The notes beneath the pieces are model-generated. The model saw only the letters and a program-made list of their open reading frames with translations. It made no database searches and was not told the origin of the DNA. Shown here piece after piece: positions 39,165 to 51,020 of a stretch of 62,000 bases of DNA. The DNA lies in NCBI GenBank assembly GCA_002633005.1, contig NMRA01000514.1:1-62000 (forward strand), in the 5' to 3' direction. Within the stretch, counting starts at the first letter, position 1, and each line of letters begins with the position of its first letter. The position numbers and the translations under genes were made by a program. The DNA comes from Phoronis australis (lineage: Eukaryota > Phoronida > Phoronidae).

Positions 39165-39263
39165 ATAGTTGGATATAAGTGCCAATATCTTGAGAACCAG
39201 TTTGATGCCTGTTATTCAGTGGAGAAAACTGGTTCTCATAATTTGGGCACACTACATCCGACC
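39165..39263. mobile_element. Short MITE with hairpin core, copy 1
   Basis: A core of TGAGAACCAGTTT, a 22-base loop and AAACTGGTTCTCA (39191-39238), with looser inverted repeats on both sides (TTGGATATAAGTGCC against GGCACACTACATCC). The same element recurs at 47019-47127 and, more diverged, at 56111-56205. Confidence 0.75.
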
Positions 39264-40420
39264 ATTACACTTAATGTGGTACATTATGCTGAAGGTAGAC
39301 TGACAATAATGATCAGCTTGTTAGCTTGAATAGTTTCAAATATCAAAATTGTTCTAATTCTTTCACTGCCAAGTTTTTAACACAACATTTCTTAATGCCA
39401 GATACATTTTGAAGATACCTGATATAGGCTGCAATCACTAAAACCCTTTGAAATCGTTATTTGAAGTGGATTGTTGTGAAACTTTCAAGGTAAGATGCAC
39501 ATTGTTATGACATTGTACATCGACATAAAAATTCGGCAGTTAGAGTATTCAAGATTTATGGTGAAAAAACATTATCATCAGTTAGTGAAGGTGTTTTGAT
39601 TTGAAATTCATACCCCGCCAGTCCAGGCACACATCTCAAACTGTGATCCTGGTTGAATCAGTATCACGTTGAATTTCGGTCAGTTAAACCTTGATGATGG
39701 ACAGCAAAGAGGCCATTGTATCAAATGTAACTTATAGGTAAGTCATGAAACGAAATTTCTTAAAAACATGGAAAAATAAAAAAATTGACTTTCCATAGGA
39801 ATTTGGAAAAATTTGTCCTATTGTTTGTCAATGTCATTAAATGGTGGTTATCTCCCATGTAAATAAGGATTAACTAGGCTAAGAAAAAGACATTACCTAA
39901 TATTTGCCAATAGCCACATTTGTCAGATTCGGATATTCGACTAAGTCTGTGACTCTAACACACCGATTATGAAGCCACTTGTCGAGATTCCAAAACAATG
40001 GCAAAAAATCATCGAGGAGTTCCAAAAAATAACCCGCAACAATTTCACAGAAAAAAAAAACAATGCACAAGTTAGGTGACACAAATGAAAAGTTTGCTAT
40101 AGGTGGACACGGGAAAAAAGCCATAAATAATTGTGACGTCAACTTCCAGATTCGGGAATGCTTCACATGTGTCTGCATATTTACAAAAATGGTACCTACT
40201 AAAATAATGGGTCACTAAACTTTGGCTATTCCTTGAAAAATCCCAAGGTCAAACGTTCTACTGCGGATTCAACAACGTTCTGTAGAAGAAATCAAAACCA
40301 CTTATCGCTACGAAATAAGTCTCACCTTGTTCTTTACTTAAACGAGAAGTGACTATTGTCCTGCGATGGACCGATGGTTCATATTCCTTGAGATCATGCT
40401 CAGCAAATAAAATGATACAC

Positions 40421-40587
40421 AATGACATGTCAACTTGTAAAGCTACATCATGACAAGTCAACTTGTAAAGCGACACCATGACAAGTCAACTTGTAAAGCG
40501 ACACCATGACAAGTCAACTTGTAAAGCGACACCATGACAAGTCAACTTGTAAAGCGACACCATGACAAGTCAACCTGTAGAGCCAAG
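40421..40587. repeat. 28-bp tandem repeat, six copies, each with an internal palindrome
   Basis: The unit runs CATGACAAGTCAACTTGTAA then AGCGACAC. Units start near 40421, 40449, 40477, 40505, 40533 and 40561; the first and last are diverged. ACAAGT-CA-ACTTGT is a perfect inverted repeat within each unit. Confidence 0.95.
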
Positions 40588-40967
40588 TCTCCAGCAAAAA
40601 CAGAGTTTAAGTTCATACTAAGTCCACAAATCACATTCATTTTGACAAGTGAACAATTTGCGACAAATTTCACAACAGAAAGTGGTCCAAATCAAACATT
40701 GGCTGTTTGTAACGGAAGGCGATTTATAGACGACCAGTGCACAATTATGACAATGATCCACTTTTGACCCTCCCTATCTTTGCTTGACTGCAGCAATCAG
40801 TGCATCAAAGACAAATGTGGGTGTAAATATCCTTATTAAGAAATAAAGCTGCTCATTTGAGTGACAAAGTACACATCAGGACACAACAGTCCTTATATGG
40901 GCGTCACAATCCCTATACGGGCGTCACATAACTTTTATGGGTGTCACAGTCCTTATACGAGCAGCAC

Positions 40968-43900
40968 TCACGCCCTAGCTGCAGCCTTCACCTGAGCCTG
41001 CTGTAGCTGGTGTTGAACCTTGGCCAAGCTTTCCCGTAGTGTTTCCTGCTTCTTTTCCAGCTCCTTGATATTGTTGTCATGACGTTTACTGCAAAGTAAG
41101 ATTGTAAGCCAGATCATTACCACCAAGCTAAGTGAAAGAGTAATCCAGTGTCATATGGGACCCAGAACTATGAATGCCTCTACGCTGCCAAGCAGCTTTT
41201 GGCTTGCAGTTTGCACAGATAAAAACCAGGATCATTCTTCCTTAGCGACATCTGTTGTTAAAATATAAAGTCTTCCCTTAGCGTGGTCACTTATTGTAAA
41301 GATTCAAAAACTTGCGTATTAATACGCAACACTGGTTACACTCACATTTCTCCCGTGATGTAGTCAATTCGCTTCTGTACAGTCTGTTGTGCCTCTATCA
41401 AGTCTTGCTTCACCAGTACTGGGCCCATCATTTTGTAAACACTCGCATCTCCCTCCAGCAAGTCAAGCTCCTGGGAAAAACAATTATGAGCGTTTACAAG
41501 TCATAGTTATAGGCGCGCATATTGTGACAGCACTCATATCGGTGAATCTGGCAGAAAACTGAGGACTTGCCTATCAGCACATAAGAAAGATATGCAGTCA
41601 AAGAAACATCGTCACCACACTCGCAATCAGAAAGCGCATCTCAGGCCATTTATCACAATTGATCACATGATGCAGTTCAATCAAGTAATTGACTGGCACA
41701 ATTGTAAAATCTGTCACACTATTGTAAAATCTGTCACACTATTGTAAAATCTGTCACACAATTGCAACAAAAGTACAAGTTGCATTTGGGAAGCTTATCA
41801 CATTAGAAATCAAGGTGCCTCCTGCATGAATAGAGTCGTTGGTCAGCATGACTAGCCAGATATCAACGGCATTGAGTATTACAAGCAGATCAGACAACCA
41901 ACAGATGTCCCATACTCATAGCCTGATGTCACAAGTCCAACTCACTCACAACATCATTAGTTTGACAAAGGCTGTAGAACCCAAAACTGAAAACGTTAAC
42001 TGTTAAGTAGTAGTTCATTGCCTGTGTATGAAGAACTTATCAATATTAACAATTATCACAGTTAACAAAACATCGTCGTCATGAGGTTAACAGACTGCAA
42101 TGTCAAAAAATGGAAAAATTTGAGAACAAAATCAGAAATCAAAACTCGCAGCTTGAACAATGCTGCAAATCTAGCCAAGTTTGGACAAAATAATTGACAA
42201 ATTGGACATTTTCATTTTTTCAGATTTCTTATGTTGTTGTGAATGTCCACAATTTTTCAGAAATATTACCTTAAGATAGCAATGCTAGGTTATTGTTTAC
42301 AATCCGACTCCATTAACGTACATACTTGATAATACTATTTTCTGAATCCTCTAGTCAAGGTGATTCCAAAAATGTATTACTTGTGCTGATTGGTCGATTA
42401 TTAATCACAATTTCCAAGTTTTTCCAAAGCATTCATTTGCAACGCGGATTTAGTGAGGCAGCCATTTTTGAAAGTGCGCTACCTGTCGGCAGGATTGATA
42501 ACTAACGGCTAACCGCGAGATGTAAAGTGTTTTCGAGGACAACATTTGTCCGCGAGAACACACTGTCGTGTTTTTTCTAATGAAGTTTTGAAGAAGGAAT
42601 CCTTTATAAATGACTATTACTGTTTTTTACTCAGAGTTTCCCTAACATGCCACGCTGTATCTTCAATGTACTAGCCAATTTTGGGGTCTTTTTGACACAC
42701 GCGTGATCGTGGTAGTTATCAATCCTGCCGACAGGTGTTGCAGTTTTATAATGGCGGTCACTCGAGATCGGCTGCCGCAAATGAAGACCTCGTAAAAATG
42801 GTGAATGCATGAATAAAAAGAGCCTAATCGGTATGAGTAATACATTTTTGGAACCACCATGATCACCCTGACGAGAGGATTCAGAAAATATTAATGTCAA
42901 GTATGTACGTTAATGGAGTCGGATTGTAAACAATAACCCAATGCTATAAACCTTTAATATGGTATGTCATTTATTTACTTACCTTTTATAAAAAATGAAG
43001 GATAAATTTCACTTGTCAGTCATAATTAGTTCTTAACTGATGAAATTTACTGTACCCAACAAGTCAGGAGAACGATATGAAAAAATTGCATGGATCTTTC
43101 AACTTTGATCAAAAGTTAAGTATTGAAAACTTAAAGTCTTTAATCTCAGTGAGTGAAAGGACCAAACCTTTTTAACAAGCTTGTTCTCATTAAGTTGACT
43201 GTCTAGCTGCTGCCGTGTAGAGACAAACTTTTGATACTCTGGAAATAAAACGTAATGGTTAAGACACAGGCCTTGTCAATTATTGAATAAGCCAAAAAGT
43301 TTAAAAAAATGCTTTGAAGTACACTTTAAGACAAGTTACAATGAAAGCTGGCCAATGAAACGTTACAATTTACCAGATGTACAAGGTGAAACATCATTCT
43401 AAACCTGACAGTTGCATGCACTGTGATGCAAACACCTCGCAAGCAGCAACCACAGCTTCTCATTGGGGGAATCTTCACTCTACATGTGCTTCGACAATGT
43501 GGCATCTTTCAAGAAAGCCAAATGTGATTCAACAGAATTTCCATCACAGGCCCAAGATGCCAAAGGTAGCCAGCCAGCTAAATATGTAACCGAATATCCA
43601 AACACAGCTGTGAATAACCACAAAGTATTTCAACTGAGTCACCTGAGTTAGGTAAAGGCTAGCGCGACACTGAGCGAAGCGCGTGATGCTGGTGCGTGAC
43701 ACTTGCAAAATAGAGTGGGAAGGTATAGGGTGAAATTTGTAAGATTTGTGTCCCTTGGACTTTTTATTTACCAACATGCGTGATTTCATGTAACTTCCTC
43801 AAAGTGTTACCCGGTAAGAGAAACTCGAGCAAATCGCGACAGATTTTCATCGATTTGTTAAAATATCTTGACTGACTCATCTCCAGAGTTATGGTATGAG

Positions 43901-44569
43901 TTAATCATAACTCCATGTGCATATATGCATGTTTCATTTGATTTTATTTCCTGTACTTTGAAATTCGTAACTTTTTGTGGGGATGTATTATTGCCATGTA
44001 TGCCTGCGACATCCAGGGCGATGTACTTGCCTAGGTTGGTGGCAGTGTCCATCTCATCACTCAGCTGCCTGCCATTATACCAGCAGCTGATTAAAAATAC
44101 CAATGTCAGAAATTTGTAAAATATCGTTTTTAACCAAACTTCACCATTGACCAAATCAACTTTTCTGGGAATAGCAAACATTAATTTTCATTTTCGAATT
44201 TCGTGAAAGGAATTTGTCCAGTTCGGCTGTAAGACAGTGTTGTAGATGTGCTTCCGGTGTATTATATGAGCCTCTGTTAGCTACTCGCTAACGGGCAATT
44301 GCCTATTAGCTGAATGGTTAGCACGCTTGCCGGTTTTATGGGGGTCGCGGGTTCGATCCCCGAGTCGGGTGATCTCGGATATTACTACAACAGTACGGTG
44401 AAATTCTCTAGATACAGTGACACTCTTTGAAAGGGAGAAACTGCTTTTGCTGTTTACCCTTTAAATCTGGAAATAATACACTAATACCACACCAAGGTGT
44501 CGTACCTTTCTGTACAGATTTAAATTTCTCTAACTCTGTCTGCAATCGCTTCTGAATGCCCTCCGCCAT
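40968..44569 (-). CDS. PFDN6: Prefoldin subunit 6
   Basis: Beta-type subunit of the hexameric prefoldin complex, the cytosolic chaperone that hands unfolded actin and tubulin to TRiC/CCT. Four in-phase exons: 44506-44569 (ATG at 44569), 43168-43238, 41346-41470 and 40968-41088 (TGA), 126 residues against 129 in human. Text matches the family throughout: MAEGIQKRLQ at the start, LNENKLVKKELDLLEGD in the first coiled-coil arm and hairpin, YKMMGPVLVKQDLIEAQQTV in the beta region, KRIDYITGEIKRHDNNIKEL in the second arm. The C-terminal helix ends in Ala/Arg-rich text. All donors and acceptors are consensus. It is divergently arranged with the C11orf98 homologue. Intron 2 carries a 650-bp foldback element and a 20-bp tandem repeat; intron 1 carries a tRNA-like relic. 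Confidence 0.95.
41701..41760. repeat. 20-bp tandem repeat, three copies
   Basis: ATTGTAAAATCTGTCACACT is repeated three times, the last base differing in the final copy. It is in intron 2 of PFDN6. Confidence 0.95.
42288..42938. mobile_element. ~650-bp foldback DNA element in PFDN6 intron 2
   Basis: The terminal inverted repeats begin GGTTATTGTTTACAATCCGA and are near-perfect for about 45 bases. Weaker pairing continues inward through TTTTCTGAATCCTCT and CCAAAAATGTATTAC to an inner pair of CCTGTCGGCAGGATTGATAA blocks. The flanks AATGCT/AATGCT may be a target duplication. No transposase frame is visible, so it is non-autonomous. Confidence 0.85.
44301..44375 (+). repeat. tRNA-like relic or SINE head
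   Basis: TTAGCTGAATGG (44306-44317) resembles a Pol III A box and GGTTCGATCCC (44350-44360) is a near-perfect B box, 32 bases apart as in tRNA genes. The flanking bases do not pair as an acceptor stem and the anticodon arm is poor, so I do not call a functional tRNA. In intron 1 of PFDN6. Confidence 0.45.
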
Positions 44570-44808
44570 TTTGACTCAATTTTTCTACCTCCTAAGATTG
44601 GAGATTACACACCGTATCCGCTAGGATCGCTGCTGTTGTCAAACTCCACTTTCTTCTTTTTTCGCAAGACGTCGCTTTGCACCAAAGCGACGTCTTGCGA
44701 GAAAATGGTCAAACCACAGTAGGGTAGGAACGTGAACATGTGGTGAAAAGTCGCCAGTGTGTCATTGAGGTTGGATATTAATGAAAAACATTCACAGATC
44801 ATCTCACC
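44570..44808. promoter_or_regulatory. Bidirectional promoter between PFDN6 and the C11orf98 homologue
   Basis: Only 239 bp separate the two divergent start codons. The interval contains a perfect inverted repeat with 18-base arms: TCGCAAGACGTCGCTTTG (44662-44679), a CAC spacer and the exact reverse complement (44683-44700). Each arm contains GACGTC, a CRE/ATF-like palindrome. No TATA box is evident. Shared promoter use is inferred from distance and orientation. Confidence 0.6.
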
Positions 44809-47800
44809 ATGGGTATTCACAGCATCAGCAGCAACAGGAAAACAACAGTAAGGCGAAATCTGTGTTATTTTCCAAGTTAAAAGAGTGAACTTGAGCGATT
44901 AGTAGGCCTACTTTTTCGAAGGCATGTGTGCTAGTAAACTGGTAATAGTCGGATAACTTGGTCCCATTTCAAATTCTGTCAGGAATACTTAAAAAATAAA
45001 ATGAAGTGTCGCAATATGCAATTGCCCACTCTCATGGATCACGCGCGCCACTCCACTCACACTTTTTCGTGAAATCTACAACATTTGAGAAGATACGCGA
45101 CAAATTATATTCGCCTCCCGAGCGTTTTNCACAAAACAGGGGTTCAACAAACCATGAAGAATTGTTCTTTCTCCCAATACCATTCACGGTGTCCTGTTAC
45201 GGCGACTTCGTAAGACATTCGCAGTCAAAGAACAAAAATTTCACAAAAAGCCCCCCCCCCCACAGGTCAAGGACAGTACGGAATTACTCACCGGCAATTT
45301 CCGTACCGTCCTTGACCTCGACGGGCCCAGGGAGGACGTGTGCGCCTCGGATTCGCTTGAATCCTAAACCCCCTTTCACTGAAAATGTAGATCTGCCACT
45401 GAAGGATATACTGATCAAACATGTTTACTACAACTCCTCATGTTGCCGGTGTATTACATAACACTTAATTCTCTGAACTTTATTACTCCTACACATGCAC
45501 TCATCCTAAATCACTCAGATACTGATCACACTCTAACGTACACTATATGTAATATTACATGTAATATTACATGTAGTATTATGTAGAGTGTATTGGGGAC
45601 AATCAGAAGCTGAGGACGCCTGTGGATGTAGACAGTCGCCTTGACTGGCTGTAGCTAGAGGTACGGTGAAGCTCCTTAGACGCTTCATACGGAAGCTTTT
45701 CGGTGAATTATGCCTTACACTGATTTAATCATGGAAGTCACGTTAACTTGTTATAAGTACCTGGATTTGCGCATGTTATAGAGGGACACCTTAGGATATC
45801 TTTATTTCAATCCAACTTGATGAAATATTCCCGTAATCAAACTTTTCTGAGCAGTGTGTCGGTGCTTCGTTCAGTTGTCCAAATCGAAAACTGGCCATTT
45901 TTATCACTGCAGAGAGACTCCAGTACTAGACGCTCAAGTTCAACTTGTCCTCTTTGACCTATAGTGCACTAGCACTAGTGGTCTTGCTGATCCTGATTTC
46001 AGAGCAGTTACTCAGTGTCAGTCATCAGTGTCTCATGGTTCATTGTAGAATACACAGCGTAACCGAAACAAAATACGAAGAGCGAAACGTAGAGATGTGA
46101 AGAAACTGAAAGGAGTGACACAGGGTGACATACTTGACGCAGATATCATCACAGTACATCATCTAAAGAAAAGGAAGTGAGTGTAATTGCATTTGTTGCC
46201 ATGGACACCACTTATCATTGTGGGCAATGTGACCCGTCGATGTAAATGATCTAGTCTAAATAAAATATTGTTTTTATGAGCCACTTTATAAAACATCAGT
46301 ATTAACTGCTAAAATGCATGGCACAAACTAATTGAAGTTTCTTTAACAAATAATCCGGATGTTTTGGTATAAAATGGACACGCATGGAATTCATTCCAAT
46401 TCCAAAGACAAGAAAGAGATTGTGGGTAATTAGTTTTGACTTTAATGTTTGAATTCAATACTTCGATTACAATAACTGATGCTAAAACTGTACTGCATGG
46501 TCAGTGATATCAGTCATATCTAGGCACATGTGAGTTTCTCATGCAATAAGAATTTCCTCACTTTAATCAATGATCCATTGTAGGACATTATTGGGTCTTT
46601 AGTTATGAAATGTTACCCACAGATTCAAACACAGAACTCTGAGTGCACTTACCACTCTAGTGTATGTCCTCATTTCTTGGCTCCATTGAGGAAACACCAA
46701 CGGATCTTTTTGCACAAGCAAAACGTTATCTTGTCTAGGTTAGATGTGTGTGACCCAAGTCTTGAAAGGTACTTAGTTTTTGATTTTAAAGTTGATATTA
46801 TTGTACTCACCTAATTAAAATACTTGTCTGAAGATTGGTTTATTGCTCTTTTACTTTACGACTAAATGCTCCAAACTTTAATTGTAGGTCAGACCCAAAG
46901 TGCAATATCACACTGTCAAAGAAGAAAAGGAGAAAAATCATGAAGCAGATTGAATACGCCAAAAAAGACAAGGCAAAAATGGATGGTAAACACAGAGTGG
47001 CTAAAAACTTTACGTGGCAATAGTCGCTTACATTGGTCACTAGCGAATTTTGAGAACCAGTTTTGATTCCTTTTATTCAGTGTAGGAAACTGGTTCTCAA
47101 AATGCAGGACCCCTGTACTGACTATTATCTAGCTAAGCCATTTTAGTTCAAGGGTGGCTTTATTTAAAGTAGGTGATGAGATACCTGAAGTGAAAAGCTG
47201 CCGAACTCAGCAAATGTCCATCTACCCGATGGGATTTTCGGATTGTCTTGAGTATTCGGTGACACCCCGATGTCCAATTTCCTCCTCACAGGCCCAATAT
47301 TCCCTGTAGAGGGTCACCTCTTGAGGTACACAACCACAATCAGCACAAGCTACCTCTCCTTCACTTGTAAACGAACTCATTCCAGTTATTTCGAAATGAT
47401 TCCGACTTCCGTAAGTTCACTTTGTATAGTATTTCGAGTGTGTGCTTGGATGTGTGTGTAGGGACTTCGTCGTGTCGACCTGGAATTTTTACCAAGGCGC
47501 CAAACAAAGTCATGGCTCAACAAGTCATGAGCTAACTGTAGCAGCAGTTTTCCATGCACGTTTGCTTTATTTGCTGTATATAGTTGTGCATAGCTCCCCG
47601 TAACGTTTCTTGATATTCTGGTGAATATGGTGCTATGCGCAGTACTAGTTGTGCAGTCTGAACAGTTTCACATCTTTGTATTCGTATTGTTTTTGACCAC
47701 CTGTTGCATCTTATCTTTTCTGTATACTTTCAACATTTTCACATCCAGGACACTCAATCCCTCAATTTTGGGGCCAAGTATCAGCCCCATTCTCTTCTGA

Positions 47801-48497
47801 ATTATAATGGAAAAATCACACGCCGTTCCCCTCATGAGGCCCAAACATTTCCCTCGAGTGATCGAAAAATTACCCTCAAGGCTCAAATCAGTTTTAGCGC
47901 TTGCAGGTGAATGAGCACAAAAAGTTAGTTTTGGATACTTAGGCTTCCTACAGGGGTGTGGGTGCTATCGATGGTGATGGGGGGGGGGGGGNNNGGATTT
48001 TCTTCTCACCCTTAAAAAATCCCTTTCAGAAGGCACAGGTACCTTTCCCCTATTTTCCCTTGGGTGATCAAAGGCCCCGACATCTCACCTACGCTTTATG
48101 TTCGGAAGCATTCCTTGGCTTTGAAAAAGTGTGGGGATGGTGTCCCCTGTGTCCCTTCTCGGCTATGACCCTGCTTGTGTAGTGCAGCTCATCCTCGTGT
48201 GTTTTTAATTGGTATTTTGGACTTCCTCTCCCCTTCTCTATTGTGTTTTGAATATTTTGGATTTCCTTGTGCATTCGACATGTTCCAACTTATTGCAAAA
48301 CAATCTGTCTCTAGTTGTATCAGATGCTTTGTTATTGATCTTTTAGACTTAGTTTAGTCGTGTCATACTGATCCCCTTGGGTTTTCTAGCCGCTCTTTGT
48401 TTGTGTTTCAGTGGACTTGCAGGCGGCAGTGCCGACATCCAGCAAGACGAAGAAGTCAGGCACAGTATCTGTAGAAGATGTGGAGATGAAGGAATAG
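44809..48497 (+). CDS. C11orf98: C11orf98 homologue, small basic protein
   Basis: Four in-phase exons: 44809-44847, 46049-46176, 46888-46985 and 48412-48497 (TAG), all GT-AG, 116 residues against 123 in human. Exon 2 matches the family's Arg-rich block followed by ITVHHLKKRK (human has ITRHHLKKR at the same distance from the start). Exon 3 gives NITLSKKKRRKIMKQIEYAK, corresponding to the family's NITLSGKKRRKL block. Exon 4 ends in SVEDVEMKE, like the vertebrate DVEMK end. The first exon (MGIHSISSNRKTT) is the least certain part; it was chosen because it is in phase, has a good donor and gives the family's usual length. Molecular function is not established; the basic composition suggests a nucleolar or RNA-associated role (inference). 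An AATAAA at 48628-48633 is a suitable polyadenylation signal. Confidence 0.85.
45129..45129. other. Ambiguous base
   Basis: A single N in the assembly, in intron 1 of the C11orf98 homologue. Confidence 0.95.
45264..45318. repeat. Hairpin with ~20-bp stem
   Basis: AGGTCAAGGACAGTACGGAA is followed by a short loop and TTCCGTACCGTCCTTGACCT; the arms pair with one G-T/mismatch. It directly follows a poly-C run. In intron 1 of the C11orf98 homologue; no similarity to a known RNA recognised. Confidence 0.7.
45541..45592. repeat. TGTAATATTACA palindromic cluster
   Basis: Overlapping GTAATATTACATGTAATATT palindromes, flanked by CACTCTA on the left (45530) and TAGAGTG on the right. It could be a tiny MITE or an AT-rich cruciform former. 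Confidence 0.5.
47019..47127. mobile_element. Short MITE with hairpin core, copy 2
   Basis: The termini AATAGTC...GACTATT and a core TGAGAACCAGTTT...AAACTGGTTCTCA (47051-47099) make the element palindromic over nearly its whole length. It starts 33 bases downstream of exon 3 of the C11orf98 homologue and belongs to the same family as 39165-39263. Confidence 0.8.
47992..47994. other. Assembly gap of three Ns beside a poly-G run
   Basis: NNN follows a run of G, probably an unresolved homopolymer. Confidence 0.9.
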
Positions 48498-48699
48498 TGC
48501 GTGGTGTTGTCTTTGAGCTGCTGTATAGGACTGTCTGTAATTACTTGGACCCATGCTATTGTTGGGACAACAGGATTCTGAAAATTACCTCACAAAAGGA
48601 ACTGCATTCAGACGCACCCTCTTTTGTAATAAAAATGTTCAGAAAGTGTTTTATATTTTAGATTGTGTTGTCCATTTTTTGAAATTGAGCTGAAGTAAG

Positions 48700-51000
48700 G
48701 TTGCTTTTTTACTGCAGTCTTGTGCTGTTCTTCCTTCCCTGAAGTTGCAGCCATGTCCACGTTTTTAAACAAGTGAGAAAATTTTGGTAAAAAACGAGAG
48801 AAATTATTTACTAGGAGACATTTAGTTAGTTGTAACTTCCTCCTGTTAATTCCTGTTCCACAATGCCAGGAAGAACAGTTAAATGTATGTGACCAAGAGT
48901 GTGAGCTGTGGGCTGGAAACGCTATGCTCGACTCTCCTAGCAAGTAACTTCTCTCGTTTTTTACCATTATCACAGGAGACAACGATGAACACTTTTAACC
49001 ATGAGAAAATATCCTAAAATTAATCTGTTACAAACAGGATTATGATCTTGGTACATTTTTTTATTTTCTGATTTGTGATGACACCAAGTTCACTTACTGT
49101 TACATTTGACTCAAACGCTCGGTCGTGAGGTCAATTTCCAGTAGTCCAAATCTGAATAAGAAAACTAATCTCCAGTTCACAAACTGACCCAAAATTTTAC
49201 ATGTACCTGAATTAAAGAATCCTTTTTGCCATAAGTCTCGAGTTTTAGGGATGTTTCTATTTGAAGTCTAACCTTGTCTTCTGACGTGAATGGCAAATGT
49301 AAATATAATATAAAAGTGATGGTGCAAGGCTGTATATTCTCTACGTTATTGTCAATTCAGGAAAACTCCGTGAAGGAGCATTTTTACGATGATGCAGAAA
49401 GTTGAAGTAAACAATGGGATTTCACATTTAATAATAAATAAATGTAACATTACGTTTATGGATAGACAGACAAATGAAGAAATGGAACACGTCTGGTTGT
49501 TTGGCATAAGTTTAATTATCACAGCACAAGTTGACATTCAGTTTCAGATCCCTTCACACACAACGACACACCCACATTTAAAACATTATCATAGCACCAT
49601 GGCAACCACAAGCCCAGCATGAAAATTAAAATTAAAAAGACATTAGATATATAATTGTATAAATAAAAACTCAAGAGCTATCTACGTAATAAACTGAATT
49701 GTTTCAATGCAAGTTTAGTAGTCAAATACTTAAACAAGAAGCCCATTTGTAAATTGGAATGAAATTCACGAAACCCAACAACTCCAATATTGACCAAAGA
49801 CATCTGAGATCATGGAACAAAATCAAGCACTTGATAGGATAAAAAACATTAACCAAGGCACCTTCCCAAATCTGACAATCACAAATATCGGATAATAATA
49901 AATATGAAAAAGAAAACTGGACGCAGCGTCTTGTAATTCACTTTCAAAATTGAGTCAAATAAGACTTCCAACGACCCAAATGCTTCTAAATGGAGTTGAC
50001 TTTAAAAATAAGCTTCGAAATTTAGGTCTGACATTTATTCAAGCATGTATTGCCAATTACTGGTGTGGCATGGATATGATTGTCTTGTTGCAGAGTCTCG
50101 TAGACGCAGATCTCCAGCAGAGTACAAGGGTTTAACTACTCTGAAAGGACAAAAAAAATTTCTGACCACCATTTCAGTGGATCCTAAATTCGCAGATTCA
50201 CTCTTGGCAAAGCAATGACATGCTTCAATGCATACATCCATTGGCTTCACGGGTATATTGCACACTATATGATTGATGAAACTCGTAATCATATTATCTG
50301 AATAGTTCATGATTGAGTCGCAATGTCCCACGTCTTTCAATCCAGTATTGCTGTTACAGTATGACTATCCTACCCTAAATCAGTCTCTAAGTCGTGTGGA
50401 ACTTTGCAAATGCTGTCCTATCGGTTGTGTTAAGATTAGTGACAACGTATAAATTCAGAGGAGAGTTGGCGACAGTCCTTATGAATTGAGATGCCATGCA
50501 GTGTGCAGCGGGCTTTAATTTTCAAGCTAAATCAGTGAAGTTGTTGAATTTGGTGCAGACTTTTTCCTTACTTGAATGAAATGAAATTATGTATTGCTCT
50601 AGACAAGGCTCGACAAGTAGAACTTTCATGGCTGTGCCATTTTATGTACCGAGTGTTGTCTCCAGCAACTTACTATTTACCAGGAAACTGTACCCTTCAT
50701 GTAAATCTGCTTTCCAAGGGTGTTATGATTTTAAAGGAGGTTTTTTGTGTTTTCAAAGACCGCATTTCAGTCCTTAAAGGTACAGTATTTCGTGAAATTG
50801 ACACCATCATGTGGTCTTATTTGATGTCTGAGTAGATGACCGAGTAAGTGGAACAAGTCAAGTTTGTTTCATTGACAGAATGGTTTCATAGCACCTTTAA
50901 AGCATTTTCTCTCAGAATAGTCCTAATATTAACACTATTTACTGATACTCATTTCGCCATCACAACTCCCTGAGCTCAAATTCTGTTGAGACAGCAACTC
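48700..51000. other. No gene recognised (intergenic and FAM20B 3' flank)
   Basis: Between the end of the C11orf98 homologue and the convergent end of FAM20B. The part nearest 51020 is probably FAM20B 3' untranslated sequence; a minus-strand AATAAA at 50039-50034 is a possible but unproven polyadenylation signal. The 124-codon minus-strand frame at 48608-48982 has no recognisable domain. Confidence 0.4.
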
Positions 51001-51020
51001 AACAGTTAAATATAACTTGT

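Noticed and set aside
44301-44375. Functional tRNA gene
   Set aside because: A and B boxes are present, but the acceptor stem does not pair and the anticodon arm is poor; kept only as a tRNA-like relic.
45006-45461. 151-codon plus-strand frame
   Set aside because: Runs through an ambiguous base, a poly-C run and both arms of a hairpin within an intron; no family resemblance.
48608-48982. 124-codon minus-strand frame
   Set aside because: Its end overlaps the polyadenylation region of the C11orf98 homologue on the other strand; no domain or splice signals.
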